NCBI GenBank assembly: GCA_012845835.1
Contig: JABAKD010000027.1
Span: 14,560,073 to 14,624,072, forward strand
Length of the DNA stretch: 64,000 nucleotides
Direction: 5' to 3'
From: Undaria pinnatifida
Lineage: Eukaryota > Sar > Phaeophyceae > Laminariales > Alariaceae
Shown here: in pieces, positions 57,201-64,000 of the stretch
How positions within the stretch are numbered: position 1 is the first letter of the stretch
Layout of the letters: every line of letters begins with the position of its first letter
Translations under genes and position numbers: made by a program
Notes under the pieces: model-generated
Databases searched by the model: none
Seen by the model: only the letters and a program-made list of their open reading frames with translations
What the model was told of the DNA's origin: nothing

Positions 57201-60200
57201 GGAAACCCCTCCCGCAGGAACTAGCCACTACGGGAATGCGCGGGATCTATTGGGTGGGAACCGACCACCACAGGAAAATCTCCCGCGGGAACCGGCCACC
57301 ATGGGATTATTTCCAGCGGGAACTGGTCACCACGGGAATTCCTGATATTTTTGCTCAAAAAGACGGGAATTCTTGATATGTTTGCTCAAAAAGACGGGAA
57401 TTCCTGATATTTTTGCTCAAAAAGACGGGAATTCCTGATATTTTTGCTCAAAAAGGGGGCATCATGTGATTCCACCGGACGTGCATGAGCCACGGCAATG
57501 TCCGTTTCTTTGTTGTGTACTCAGTAATAACGGACACCAGGTGTCTAGTGGCACCTTTGCATGCGCGTTCTTGGTATGCGCCTCAACGCCGGCTGTGAGA
57601 GCTTGGTCGCACGTGTGATGCCAGGTAACAGTATCGTACGTCAAGTGAGCAAAACAAAACACGTCATTTTTAGGTAAGTCCGGATTACAAAAGTCAACAG
57701 TAAGCGACCGAGAAGATGCCAAAAATGCGTCCAACGAAATCAGAACTGATTTGGGAGAATTGAGAGAAAACCCACCGTACTCCTCCAACTAGAATACAGC
57801 GCCGACCTGCTCGAAAACAGTACAGCATATATATTTTAATTTTTATAATATATATCACAAGAACACGCTTACGAAAAACCAAAAAACATGAAATGCATAA
57901 AATATGTAAGACCCAGAACCTGTTCCATTCCACCTCCCCCCCATCGACGATTATGCGAACACATACGTACGTGGCACGACGTCGGCCGTAGGGTCCTCAT
58001 CGTGCGTGATTGAACTGAACAAAGAACAAAGCCCTTGGATAGCAAGAACACACGCAAGCTTCAGAGCAAACGCGAACAATACCGGAGCCATGGATGGCAA
58101 AAAACGTGAGATGTGTAAAAAATATCAGTCGCAACTTATTTCTCGCACCCGAGCGAGTTCCGCGGCGAACTCGGCTGCAACCGCCCTTCTTGTCGCTTTC
58201 GCATCGTGAAGGACCCGGACCTCCGGGAAGAACAGCCTGTTCAACCGGGGGAACATCACTTGTGCTTGGCATAGGTTACCTGGTACAATCACCTGCACAC
58301 TTTGAATGTTTATTAAAATATTCTTGAACGAAAACATAATGATTGACATACCGGTACGAATGTACTATTAATTGTGCAGATCATAGTCGTACGTAATCAG
58401 ATGTCGGATTCCAGCGTCATGTGGCGTGTGTGCCGTTCGCGTGCAATAATCCCGTGCACGCGGGTAACAACGCGGAAAATATTCCTGCGGGAATCGTTTA
58501 CAGTTTTTAGTTTAGTGTGCACGGGATTTTGGGAGATCGATAATTCTACGGGATCTTACGGCGCGGGAACGGAAAAACCACGGGAGAACAGGCGTTTCCA
58601 CGGGAATCGTTTGGGTGGGAATGGGAAAATGGAATCTGTACGGGAATGGTTGGGATGGGAATGGGAAATTCGTGAACTGGTTGGGTGGAACCACGGGAAC
58701 GGTTAACCCCTTAGAGCCCCCGAACCCCGCCCTATACTAAATCCAAGTAATTTTGTTCCCAAAAACGGGTTTCCAGTTGTAAAGGGGTTAAACGGGAACG
58801 TGAATTAATCTCAATTCCCGTGAAATCCTGCGGGATTTTTCCCGAGGGCTGCTGCCCTGGTATTTTTTACTTGTAAAATACGTCAGATGCGAGTGAGTTA
58901 ATACTGTAGCTTTGTTCAAGATTGCGATGTTGTCCCCTCTTTCCCCCCCCCCATGCCCGACACCGCCTAGCTTGAATCTCTTGTCGACGACCGCAAACCC
59001 TTTTTGTCCTGAAACCTTTTGGGAGCAGAGGGCGACTACAGCAACAACACGTGCAGCGGAAACAAGTACGGGATTCGGTGGTCGGTCGGTGGGTCGAAGA
59101 ACAAGGTCTACGACAACATCATCCTCGATTCTACCCAATGTGAGGCGACGACGCTTTTGTTCTTATTCCTGTGTTTGCTGCTTGTTTTTTTTTTTTTTTG
59201 GTCTTCCTGTTCTTTTTCTTGCTCTTAGTTCCTGCTCCTTTTCTTGCTCTTGTTCCTGCTCTTGTTCCTGCTCTTTTTCTTGCTCTTGTTCTTGCTCTTG
59301 TTATTGCTTTTGTTCCTGCTCTTGTTCTTGTTCGTGGGCTTGCTGGTGCTTTTTTTTGTTTTTGAAATTGATTTGTTTATTTTGTTTATTTTGTTTATTT
59401 TCTTGTTTTCCGTACGCTTTCTCACTGGAGCCTCGTTTTGGTATTTCTGCTCCAAGTTCATTCTTTTCGGACGAGCCCGTACTGCTGTGCAGGCATACCC
59501 TTGTACCATGTATATACCGGTATAGTCTTCAACGAACGGTGTGAATTTTTTACGTGCTCCCCCCCCCCCGCGTACTCTTCGCGTGCTCTTCCTCGCTTTG
59601 TACAGACGGCATTTACATGTACGAGGGCAGCGACTCGCCGGAAGCAAGCGACGGGAAGCCGTCGTACAACATCATCGCGGACAACTACATCGAGACCGCT
59701 CTGGAAGGCCTTAAGATGGGGGACACGGTTGGAAACGAGTTTACCGGTAACGTGAGGCTTGAAAATGCAAACTAATTCGTTCCAGCTTTTGTACGCTTGC
59801 GAATGAATACCTCCAGCAGTGTTTGCCTTGTTCGCAGGGTTTGGTTTGGTTTGGTTTGTTTTTTTCGTTTTTCGTTTTTCGTTCTTCGTTTTTTCATGTT
59901 ATTCGCCGGCGTTTTTTTTTTTCTCGTTTTCTGTTTTTGTTTTGTGGTGTAACCCCCCCCCCCTCCCGCGCACGCATTTTCCCTATCGGCCTCGTTTCGA
60001 TCCTCAGGTGTTTGTTGACACGGAGGATCTGCGCTTCCGAAACTCCTCCAACGTCACGTGGACGGTGAGCGCTCGCCCCCCCCCCGCCCCTCCCTACTGG
60101 TGCCACTGCTGTAGTATAATACCTGGTACAGTATCACAATACGGTTATTTTGATTTTCCTACAAGAAAAAATGAGAATTCTCGAAAATCAACCTAGTACT

Positions 60201-62397
60201 ACTGCTGTGTACCGTTGTGGTATATACCCCTGGTAGTATACGCCATGGTATCATGTAATACCACAACAGCAGTAGTTTGTTTTGCCGTGAAGAATCCGTC
60301 ATAAATTCTGAAAACTCGAGTGCTTTGTACTGGCCTGTTGTGCTCATGTCGGCTTTTGTGAGGACGTGAATTTTATGAGGGAAAAGGTTGTGTGAAACAC
60401 TATTAATATGTGTAGTTTTTAGACTGTTAGTATCATGGTTGAGATTAGATATTGCCCTAACGTTTGGGCTCAACTCGTGTACCGGAGGTTTTTGCCCTCT
60501 GCAGCCTTCTGAATAGGCGGTGGTCTGGTCGCAGGTTTCGTCCCTTCTCCCCGCCGGCGCTACCTGGTATTACCACTGTGCAGCACACCTATTAAAATAA
60601 CAAGAAACAGGGTAGTGAGGATGTCAGGCTGAGATTTTGAGAGCAGGGTAGGGTTGCCCCATCTCTTGTAGCCCTCTCCCATTCTTCCTGTCGGTAGCAC
60701 TAGCGTGCGGTCGGCGCAGGCCTCTTTATGGCGTCGTCGGTAGGACGCGTTCCACAATGGAGTTGTGCCGTTTTTTTTTCTGAGGTTCCTTAATGTGGGA
60801 GAGGAGCTTAACCACCCTTTAAGAGCCCCCGAATTCCTCCTGCAAATTCACTCAAACTTGGTATAGGGAGGGATTCGGGGGCTCTCAAAGGGGGGTTGAA
60901 AGGGAATTTGTTAAAAAAGAAGGGTTTCCAGTTTTACAGGCGTTTTAGAATCTCTCCCAAAAACCGATTCGGAGAATGAATGGCGAAAGTGCTACCTGAT
61001 GAATAGATTACGTGGCCTATGTAGTATTCCCGCTGAGAAATGGTCTCTTTCGGACGAATCTGGGTCAAGAATAAGCGCTGCTTCTGTTTCGTCGGGGTGG
61101 CGGCCTTCGCATGTGCCCTTAGGAGGCATTACTGCTGTAGCTCAAGAGCCTTCAAATTAGAAAAACAAAACTTGCGCTGCCGGAGTAGTAACGGGGACCA
61201 CCGGTAGGGACAGCTCGAGCTATCGCTGTCACGGGAGCTGAAGGACACGCCAGCTAGCGCCGGATTGCGAATGCATTTGGTTTATATTGACACACGACGT
61301 GTATGGAAGTACAGTACATGAAAGTGTGGTGAGCTTGAGCTTTATTTTTCCCCATTCGTGGGAGGATAAAAAGAATGAAGAAATATATAAAAAACTAAAA
61401 AAATAGGAAAGTCGCGAGGCTGACCTGACCCTCCGCCACGACGTAAGAACGGTTCCACACACCCCCTTGGGTGGGTCGCCCTGCTGCCGGGGTCGGTGGG
61501 CGCGAGTAGACATGGTGTTGATTGTTGGCTTTTCAGCGGACATACCGCACGTCGTTGTTCAATTTTAACCCGATATATACTCTGTACGGCAGTGCACTCG
61601 CCGACGATTTTTTTGTTTGTTTGACCGCATTGTTTTTTTTCCGTTTCACATTTTTCAAACCTTTTCCGGACCGCTCGAGAGTATATCAAACTACTAGTTA
61701 AACAAACGATAAAAACTTGTAAAAAAGAGGGGTAAATTTGGTTATAAATGGCAATAAGGTAAAATTATTTTTTTTTTAGCGGTTTGTAGTTTAGTTGGCA
61801 AAACATAGTCCTCCTGAAGAAGCTAACAACGGAGGTTTACCCCCTTTTAATATTGATGGCGTGCCGCCAGGCGTGTGGTGGAACGTGTATGTTGTGTTAT
61901 GGTTTTTAGTCGGATCATTGTCTGCGCGGCAATAATAATAAGTTGAAGAAAATGTATTAAGTATGGCCGGCGAAAATAAGAAACAGGCTCAACAAAGAAG
62001 GCTGAGAAAATAAAGAGGATAGAAAATCCAGGCTGAGCCAGAGGCTTGTATCTTATTAGGTGTCGTGTACTGCTGTATTTCTCAACACAAACTTTTGAAC
62101 CTATGATACGTTTGTACGCCTGCGGAGATATTTATTTTATGTTTGGCAGTAGCTGTATGGGGCTTAAGAATGGGTAAAACGCCACTACCCTTTTTGGCAC
62201 CCCCCCCCCCACCCCCCCCCCGCCTCATTAATTCCTACCATCCCCCCCTCACCTTCCGTCCCATCCCTCCGTGTGTTGCTCGTCGGGCTGCTCTGCGTCA
62301 GGATAACATCATACCTGATGGCATCTCCATCGAAGTGTCGGAGTCGTGCTTTTCGTCGAAATCGGATATCTTACAAGTCGGTGGTACCGTTTGCTAA
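41975..62397 (+). CDS. mannuronan C5-epimerase, whole spliced gene
   Basis: Exons: 41975-42225, 48181-48256, 50216-50293, 52632-52782, 53534-53598, 55181-55284, 55994-56053, 56471-56538, 56864-57040, 59029-59139, 59606-59751, 60008-60064, 62302-62397. They join without stops into 479 residues, the length usual for brown algal enzymes. Order: signal peptide (1-24), N-terminal domain, then a right-handed beta-helix rich in Asn ladders (IHNNVVW, IQNNVVYDN, VRNNTISG). YGFDPHDDSDNLRI (263-276) contains the DPHD motif (266-269) shared with bacterial AlgG/AlgE active sites. The enzyme epimerises beta-D-mannuronate to alpha-L-guluronate within alginate and is secreted toward the cell wall. All catalytic-motif residues are present and the frame is intact, so the gene looks functional. 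Confidence 0.95.
43275..43435 (-). mobile_element. truncated tRNA-derived SINE
   Basis: Body shared with 9255-9445 (GACAGGCCGTGGTCACAGG, ATCGCGCACAGGGTTCAGC), with the A-tail visible as a T run near 43285. The tRNA-like head is missing. Confidence 0.6.
44671..44761 (+). mobile_element. TTAA-ended miniature element, well-preserved copy
   Basis: TTAACCTCTTTACAACTGG at the left and TAAGTGTTAA at the right, with AAACCCGTTTTTGGGGAC, AAGTACTTGGATTTAGTA and GGGAGGGG between them. 91 bp, non-coding. Confidence 0.7.
45955..46590 (-). mobile_element. two inverted copies of the 440-bp element family
   Basis: 45955-46133 and 46150-46590 are reverse complements of 36466-36681 and 36236-36681. They read as two head-to-tail minus-strand insertions inside epimerase intron 1. 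Confidence 0.7.
48181..48256 (+). CDS. epimerase exon 2 (84-109)
   Basis: Acceptor CACACGCAG|G and donor TGCACG|GTGAGT. It encodes YWIFTSDVYVYTGVKLELHE, aligning with the family's TGYW...V..GATL strand. It completes the glycine split with exon 1. Confidence 0.9.
48908..48998 (-). mobile_element. TTAA-family miniature element, inverted copy
   Basis: Reverse orientation: CAGCCCCTAACCCCTTCCCC, TTCCAAGTAAATTG, CGGGTTTCC and ATTGTGAAGGCGT. Confidence 0.6.
50216..50293 (+). CDS. epimerase exon 3 (110-135)
   Basis: Acceptor CACTACCCAG|GCG and donor ACTGAG|GTGCGT, phase 0-0. It encodes AMRLKSDTKVIELRAHGG then WLSMLNTE, matching the family's V(R/G)xHGGxL block. Confidence 0.92.
50518..50743. mobile_element. 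GATC-rich MITE in epimerase intron 3
   Basis: Right end GATCGTAATCTGTCCGAGCTG and interior GATGATTCGTATGATC match the family. The left TIR is diverged. Confidence 0.6.
50891..50985 (+). repeat. 30-bp tandem repeat, about three copies
   Basis: Units of GTCGACCCGTCCCGGCACAC plus CAGAGAAT, with a diverged final unit. Confidence 0.85.
51272..51545 (+). repeat. tandem duplication of about 145 bp
   Basis: 51272-51395 and 51416-51545 share GTGCGGCCAGAG, TTTCGACGCCCGA/TTTCCACGCCCGA, CGCCTCTC.CTCCCTCTC and TACCACTCATTC.AGG. Confidence 0.8.
52158..52430 (+). repeat. roughly 270-bp dispersed repeat, copy in the epimerase gene
   Basis: Long match to 18727-18998 in the Serinc gene, same orientation. 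Differences are scattered substitutions and small indels. Confidence 0.85.
52632..52782 (+). CDS. epimerase exon 4 (136-186)
   Basis: Acceptor GCTACAG|GTA and donor GGACA|GTAAGT, phase 0 to 1. It encodes VSSWDEDKGDYQ, RSYVTAISEIL and a CVGHAKNDVGEARMD segment, all matching the family's SWD...RS...AKN..GE.RMD order. Its end is echoed at 53071. Confidence 0.93.
53071..53155 (+). repeat. decayed copy of the epimerase exon 4 end
   Basis: GGAAACCCCTG.CGAGG, TTTGGCCACGCCAAGACCG and GCGAAGCTAGGATGCACAG reproduce the last 65 bases of exon 4 about 355 bp downstream. The copy has several substitutions and lacks a good donor at the homologous place. A 110-bp insertion of the dispersed family (52930-53020) lies between. 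Confidence 0.85.
53534..53598 (+). CDS. epimerase exon 5 (186-207)
   Basis: Acceptor TCTGCGCAG|TC and donor TACAAG|GTCAGC. It encodes INSEVHHLGYHGTEAYGITY, matching the family block ahead of the VRG.C strand. Confidence 0.9.
53840..53929 (+). mobile_element. TTAA-family miniature element
   Basis: AACTCCTTTACAACTGGAAA at the left and GCTCTAGAGGGGTTAA at the right. A second copy lies at about 54427-54515. Confidence 0.65.
54107..54141 (+). repeat. short interstitial telomere-like CCCTAA repeat
   Basis: GCTAACCCTAACGCTAACCC and then TAACCC, four to five degenerate CCCTAA units, adjacent to the GGGTC repeat cluster. Confidence 0.6.
55181..55284 (+). CDS. epimerase exon 6 (208-242)
   Basis: Acceptor TTCTTCAG|GTG and donor GGCAT|GTGAGA, phase 0 to 2. 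It encodes VRGLCTDLSNEHIFESVNV, then GNIRFSNLHHNYFG, the beginning of the beta-helix ladder. Confidence 0.95.
55994..56053 (+). CDS. epimerase exon 7 (242-262)
   Basis: Acceptor CATCACAG|G and donor GCCAA|GTGAGT. It encodes YSYGHQDGLWEYNLMHNNA, a conserved strand just before the active site. Confidence 0.95.
56471..56538 (+). CDS. epimerase exon 8: catalytic DPHD motif (262-285)
   Basis: Acceptor GCCATAAG|G and donor AACG|GTGAGC. It encodes YGFDPHDDSDNLRIHNNVVW. DPHD at 266-269 is the conserved catalytic motif of mannuronan C5-epimerases, and both Asp and His are intact. Confidence 0.96.
56864..57040 (+). CDS. epimerase exon 9 (285-344)
   Basis: Acceptor CAACAACAG|GC and donor TTTCG|GTAAGG. 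It encodes HGIIASKRCNDV, NAGIMLHRSSDKAIVRNNTI and GDACIAIFESF, three beta-helix turns. A decoy GACAACAGGCGACCA lies 78 bp upstream (56781-56796). Confidence 0.95.
57334..57453 (+). repeat. 31-bp tandem repeat, four copies
   Basis: Units of GGGAATTCCTGATATTTTTG plus CTCAAAAAGAC, nearly identical, in epimerase intron 9. A diverged GGGAA-rich stretch precedes it, and a relative is at 58530-58700. Confidence 0.92.
58703..58791 (-). mobile_element. TTAA-ended miniature element, intact inverted copy
   Basis: Bounded by TTAACCCCTTAGAGCCCCC and AAAGGGGTTAA, the best-preserved ends in the window. The short inverted ends share AACCCCTT/AAGGGGTT. Flanks on both sides read ACGG. Confidence 0.75.
59029..59139 (+). 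CDS. epimerase exon 10 (344-381)
   Basis: Acceptor GGGAGCAG|AG and donor CCCAAT|GTGAGG. It encodes GDYSNNTCSGNKYGIRWSVG and NKVYDNIILDSTQ, matching the family's NKYGIR.SVG..NKVYDN block. Confidence 0.95.
59606..59751 (+). CDS. epimerase exon 11 (381-429)
   Basis: Acceptor TTTGTACAG|AC. Donor AAC|GTGAGG at 59752 keeps phase 0 with exon 12. A competing GT five bases earlier (ACCG|GTAACG) would frameshift. It encodes YMYEGSDSPEASDGKPSYNI and a VGNEFTGN end. Confidence 0.92.
60008..60064 (+). CDS. epimerase exon 12 (430-448)
   Basis: Acceptor GATCCTCAG|GTG and donor TGGACG|GTGAGC, phase 0-0. It encodes VFVDTEDLRFRNSSNVTWT, the last helix turns. Confidence 0.92.
60810..60955 (-). mobile_element. 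composite TTAA-family element remnants
   Basis: Holds AACCACCCTTTAAGAGCCCC, ATTCACTCAAACTTGGTAT, GGGAGGGATTCGGGGGCTCT and GGGTTTCCAGTTTTACAGG. It looks like two partial copies in opposite orientation. Confidence 0.5.
61310..61410 (+). mobile_element. A-tailed SINE-like element, + orientation
   Basis: GAAAGTGTGGTGAGCTTGAG, CTTTATTTTTCCCCATTCG and GGAGGATAAAAAG lead into an A-rich tail. Same order as the copy at 31005-31090. Confidence 0.6.
62302..62397 (+). CDS. epimerase terminal exon 13 (449-479 and stop)
   Basis: Acceptor CTGCGTCAG|G, phase 0. It encodes DNIIPDGISIEVSESCFSSK and SDILQVGGTVC then TAA. The two cysteines could pair. A C-rich tract lies upstream (62200-62260). Confidence 0.85.
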   Translation, partial: DNIIPDGISIEVSESCFSSKSDILQVGGTVC

Positions 62398-64000
62398 ACC
62401 TACGTAACGTAGCGTGACGCTGGGTAGGTAATACTTGTTGGCGATTACCGTAGGAATTTTCCATTTTGTTGCAACATGTTGCAATTTCTTTTTTTAGTTT
62501 TTGCAAAAGTTCAACTGTTTGCTAAATTTTGCAAAAAATCTTTTTTTTTTTTTGCAATTTTTTTGTAAAATTCAGTCTGCTTTTTTTTCCAAAAAAAAAA
62601 TCAAATTGTCAAATGTCCTTGTGAATCGAGTGGGAACTAAGCCAGGGCGGCAATGGTGGTTCTTGTTCCCCTGATTCGGGCCATTTTGGTTTTTGATCGT
62701 TGTGATTTTTGGATCATTTTGATTTTTTGGATCAGTTCGGTGTGATGGATGAGGTGGATCGTTTTGGGTTGGGTCGTTTCGATTTGGATCATTCGATTTG
62801 GATCGTTGTGATTTGGATCCTCCTTTGTTTTCTGTCCCCCGTGTTTTGTCTTTTTCTTTCTGTCTTGGAACAGAAAAAAAATCTTATATTTTGTTTTTTC
62901 GCAATGCAAGTGTTTAGTGTACTTGTCTTCCGCCTTTTTTGACGTGGTACTCGACGTCGACGTCTATATGATTTTGGGAAGAGCTAGAGAAACTGGCAAG
63001 GGCGGGGAGGGAGAGAGAAGGTCGGACAAGAGGAGGGCAAAACATAGGGAGCCGGAGGGAAGGGAGGAAGGAGAGGAAGGGGAGAGAGAGGATGGAGGGA
63101 CGGGGAGGGGAGAGAGGGAGGATGAAAGAGCAGGCAGGGAGAAGACGAAGGAGAGAGAGAGATGGGGGTGAGGGAGGGATGGAGAGACGAAGAGGGGGAG
63201 GCTTGAGCGGACTTGATTTTGTTCCGTTAGCGGCGGGCAAGCGGGTAGGTTTGGGCGGGGACTTGATCGAGGTGTGGGCGGACTTGATTTTGTTCTGTTA
63301 GCGGCGGGCAAGCGAGTAAATCTCGGGGAAGAGCGCAGGGAGGGAATTTTTTCATCGTTAGGCACAAGTGTACTGACAGCGGAGGCATTCCAGAGCGGGG
63401 GGGGGGGCGGGGGAGTCTTGAATGTCCGCTGGGAGCGAAGATGTGTGCTAATAGCGGAGGGATTCCGGAGCGGAGGGGAAAGGGTCGCGGCTTGGAGCGA
63501 GAGCGTGCGTGCCGTGGCACAGCAAGAGGGCCATAATAATGTGTTGTCCTCGAGGGTAGAAGCTGTGTTCGGCCTGCCGCGTTAGGACCCCCCCCCCCCC
63601 TCCCCGGCAGTGGACAGCGCGGACCCCCCCCTACGAAAAAAATTGGCGTGATGTAGCAACGCCCGTGGTCCAGTGCGGTGTTTTTTCGCGCAAAGGCACA
63701 TTGTGATGCCTTGTCGATGGGCAGAGTAGGCAGCCCCTTGGTCCAGTCCCTTGCTTTTCGAAAAATAATATTTTTTGCGTCTTTTTAGGGTACTTTTGTG
63801 GTGCCTTTTGGTACTTTTTGTGGTGGATGGTACCGTGTGGTACTACTCCGTTGGTACTTGGTTGGTGCTTTCCGGCTTTGTTGTTGTGTAATGCGGCAGG
63901 CAGGGCTGGCGTTCTTAGCGCCACATCTAAACCGTTGTGGGTTTCTGCTTGAAAAGTTTTGGCGCGTCGGAAAAGTTTTTGCAGTAGCTTCTTCTCGCAG
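62398..64000. other. 3' flank of the epimerase gene, no further gene found
   Basis: T/A-rich with TTTTGCAA repeats at 62480-62600, then GGATC/GATTT-rich text at 62690-62820, then a purine-rich segment at 62980-63180. A 60-bp tandem repeat (GCGGACTTGATTTTGTTC and TTAGCGGCGGGCAAGCG) sits at 63207-63320, and more GGAG-rich repeats reach 63500. ORFs are low complexity. Confidence 0.6.

Noticed and set aside
59225-59647. Lys/Asn/Ser-rich minus-strand ORF (140 codons)
   Set aside because: Antisense of a TTCTTGCTCTTG-type intronic repeat between epimerase exons 10 and 11.

Overview
This is eukaryotic nuclear DNA, most probably from a brown alga (Phaeophyceae). Two spliced genes on the + strand can be read through clean GT-AG introns with matching phases. 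One encodes a mannuronan C5-epimerase, the enzyme that turns mannuronate into guluronate in alginate; together with the long repeat-laden introns this points to brown algae. I cannot name the species. No prokaryotic features (operons, Shine-Dalgarno sites, IS elements) are present.

Layout: (1) 162-332, minus strand: a 56-codon ORF for a small one-TM protein, divergent from gene A across about 390 bp. (2) 723-24582, + strand: gene A, a serine incorporator (Serinc/TDE1) multi-pass membrane protein, 13 constitutive exons giving 439 residues plus one frame-neutral 108-nt candidate cassette exon. (3) 24583-41974: about 17 kb with no gene I can establish. It holds decayed minisatellites (strongest 27.5-33.5 kb), microsatellites, small transposable elements and three weak exon candidates. 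(4) 41975-62397, + strand: gene B, the epimerase, 13 exons, 479 residues, with a signal peptide, a right-handed beta-helix and an intact DPHD catalytic motif. (5) 62398-64000: 3' flank, purine-rich, with a short tandem repeat.

Both genes spread about 1.3-1.4 kb of coding sequence over 20-24 kb. The introns contain several short interspersed families: a GATC-rich MITE with terminal inverted repeats, a roughly 90-bp element with TTAA-containing ends, a tRNA-derived SINE with a poly(A) tail, a second A-tailed family, a roughly 440-bp element present in inverted orientation, a roughly 270-bp family shared by both genes, and GGGTC/GACCC repeats.

The most unusual observation is that many introns carry decayed partial copies ('echoes') of the adjacent exon border. 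Donor echoes lie downstream of the real donor and acceptor echoes upstream of the real acceptor, often as tandem arrays of 140-190 bp. This suggests that introns in both genes grew by tandem duplications spanning splice junctions, with only the outermost copy kept in use. Several echoes retain intact splice dinucleotides. All exon calls rest on reading frame, splice phase and family resemblance; nothing was searched or computed.
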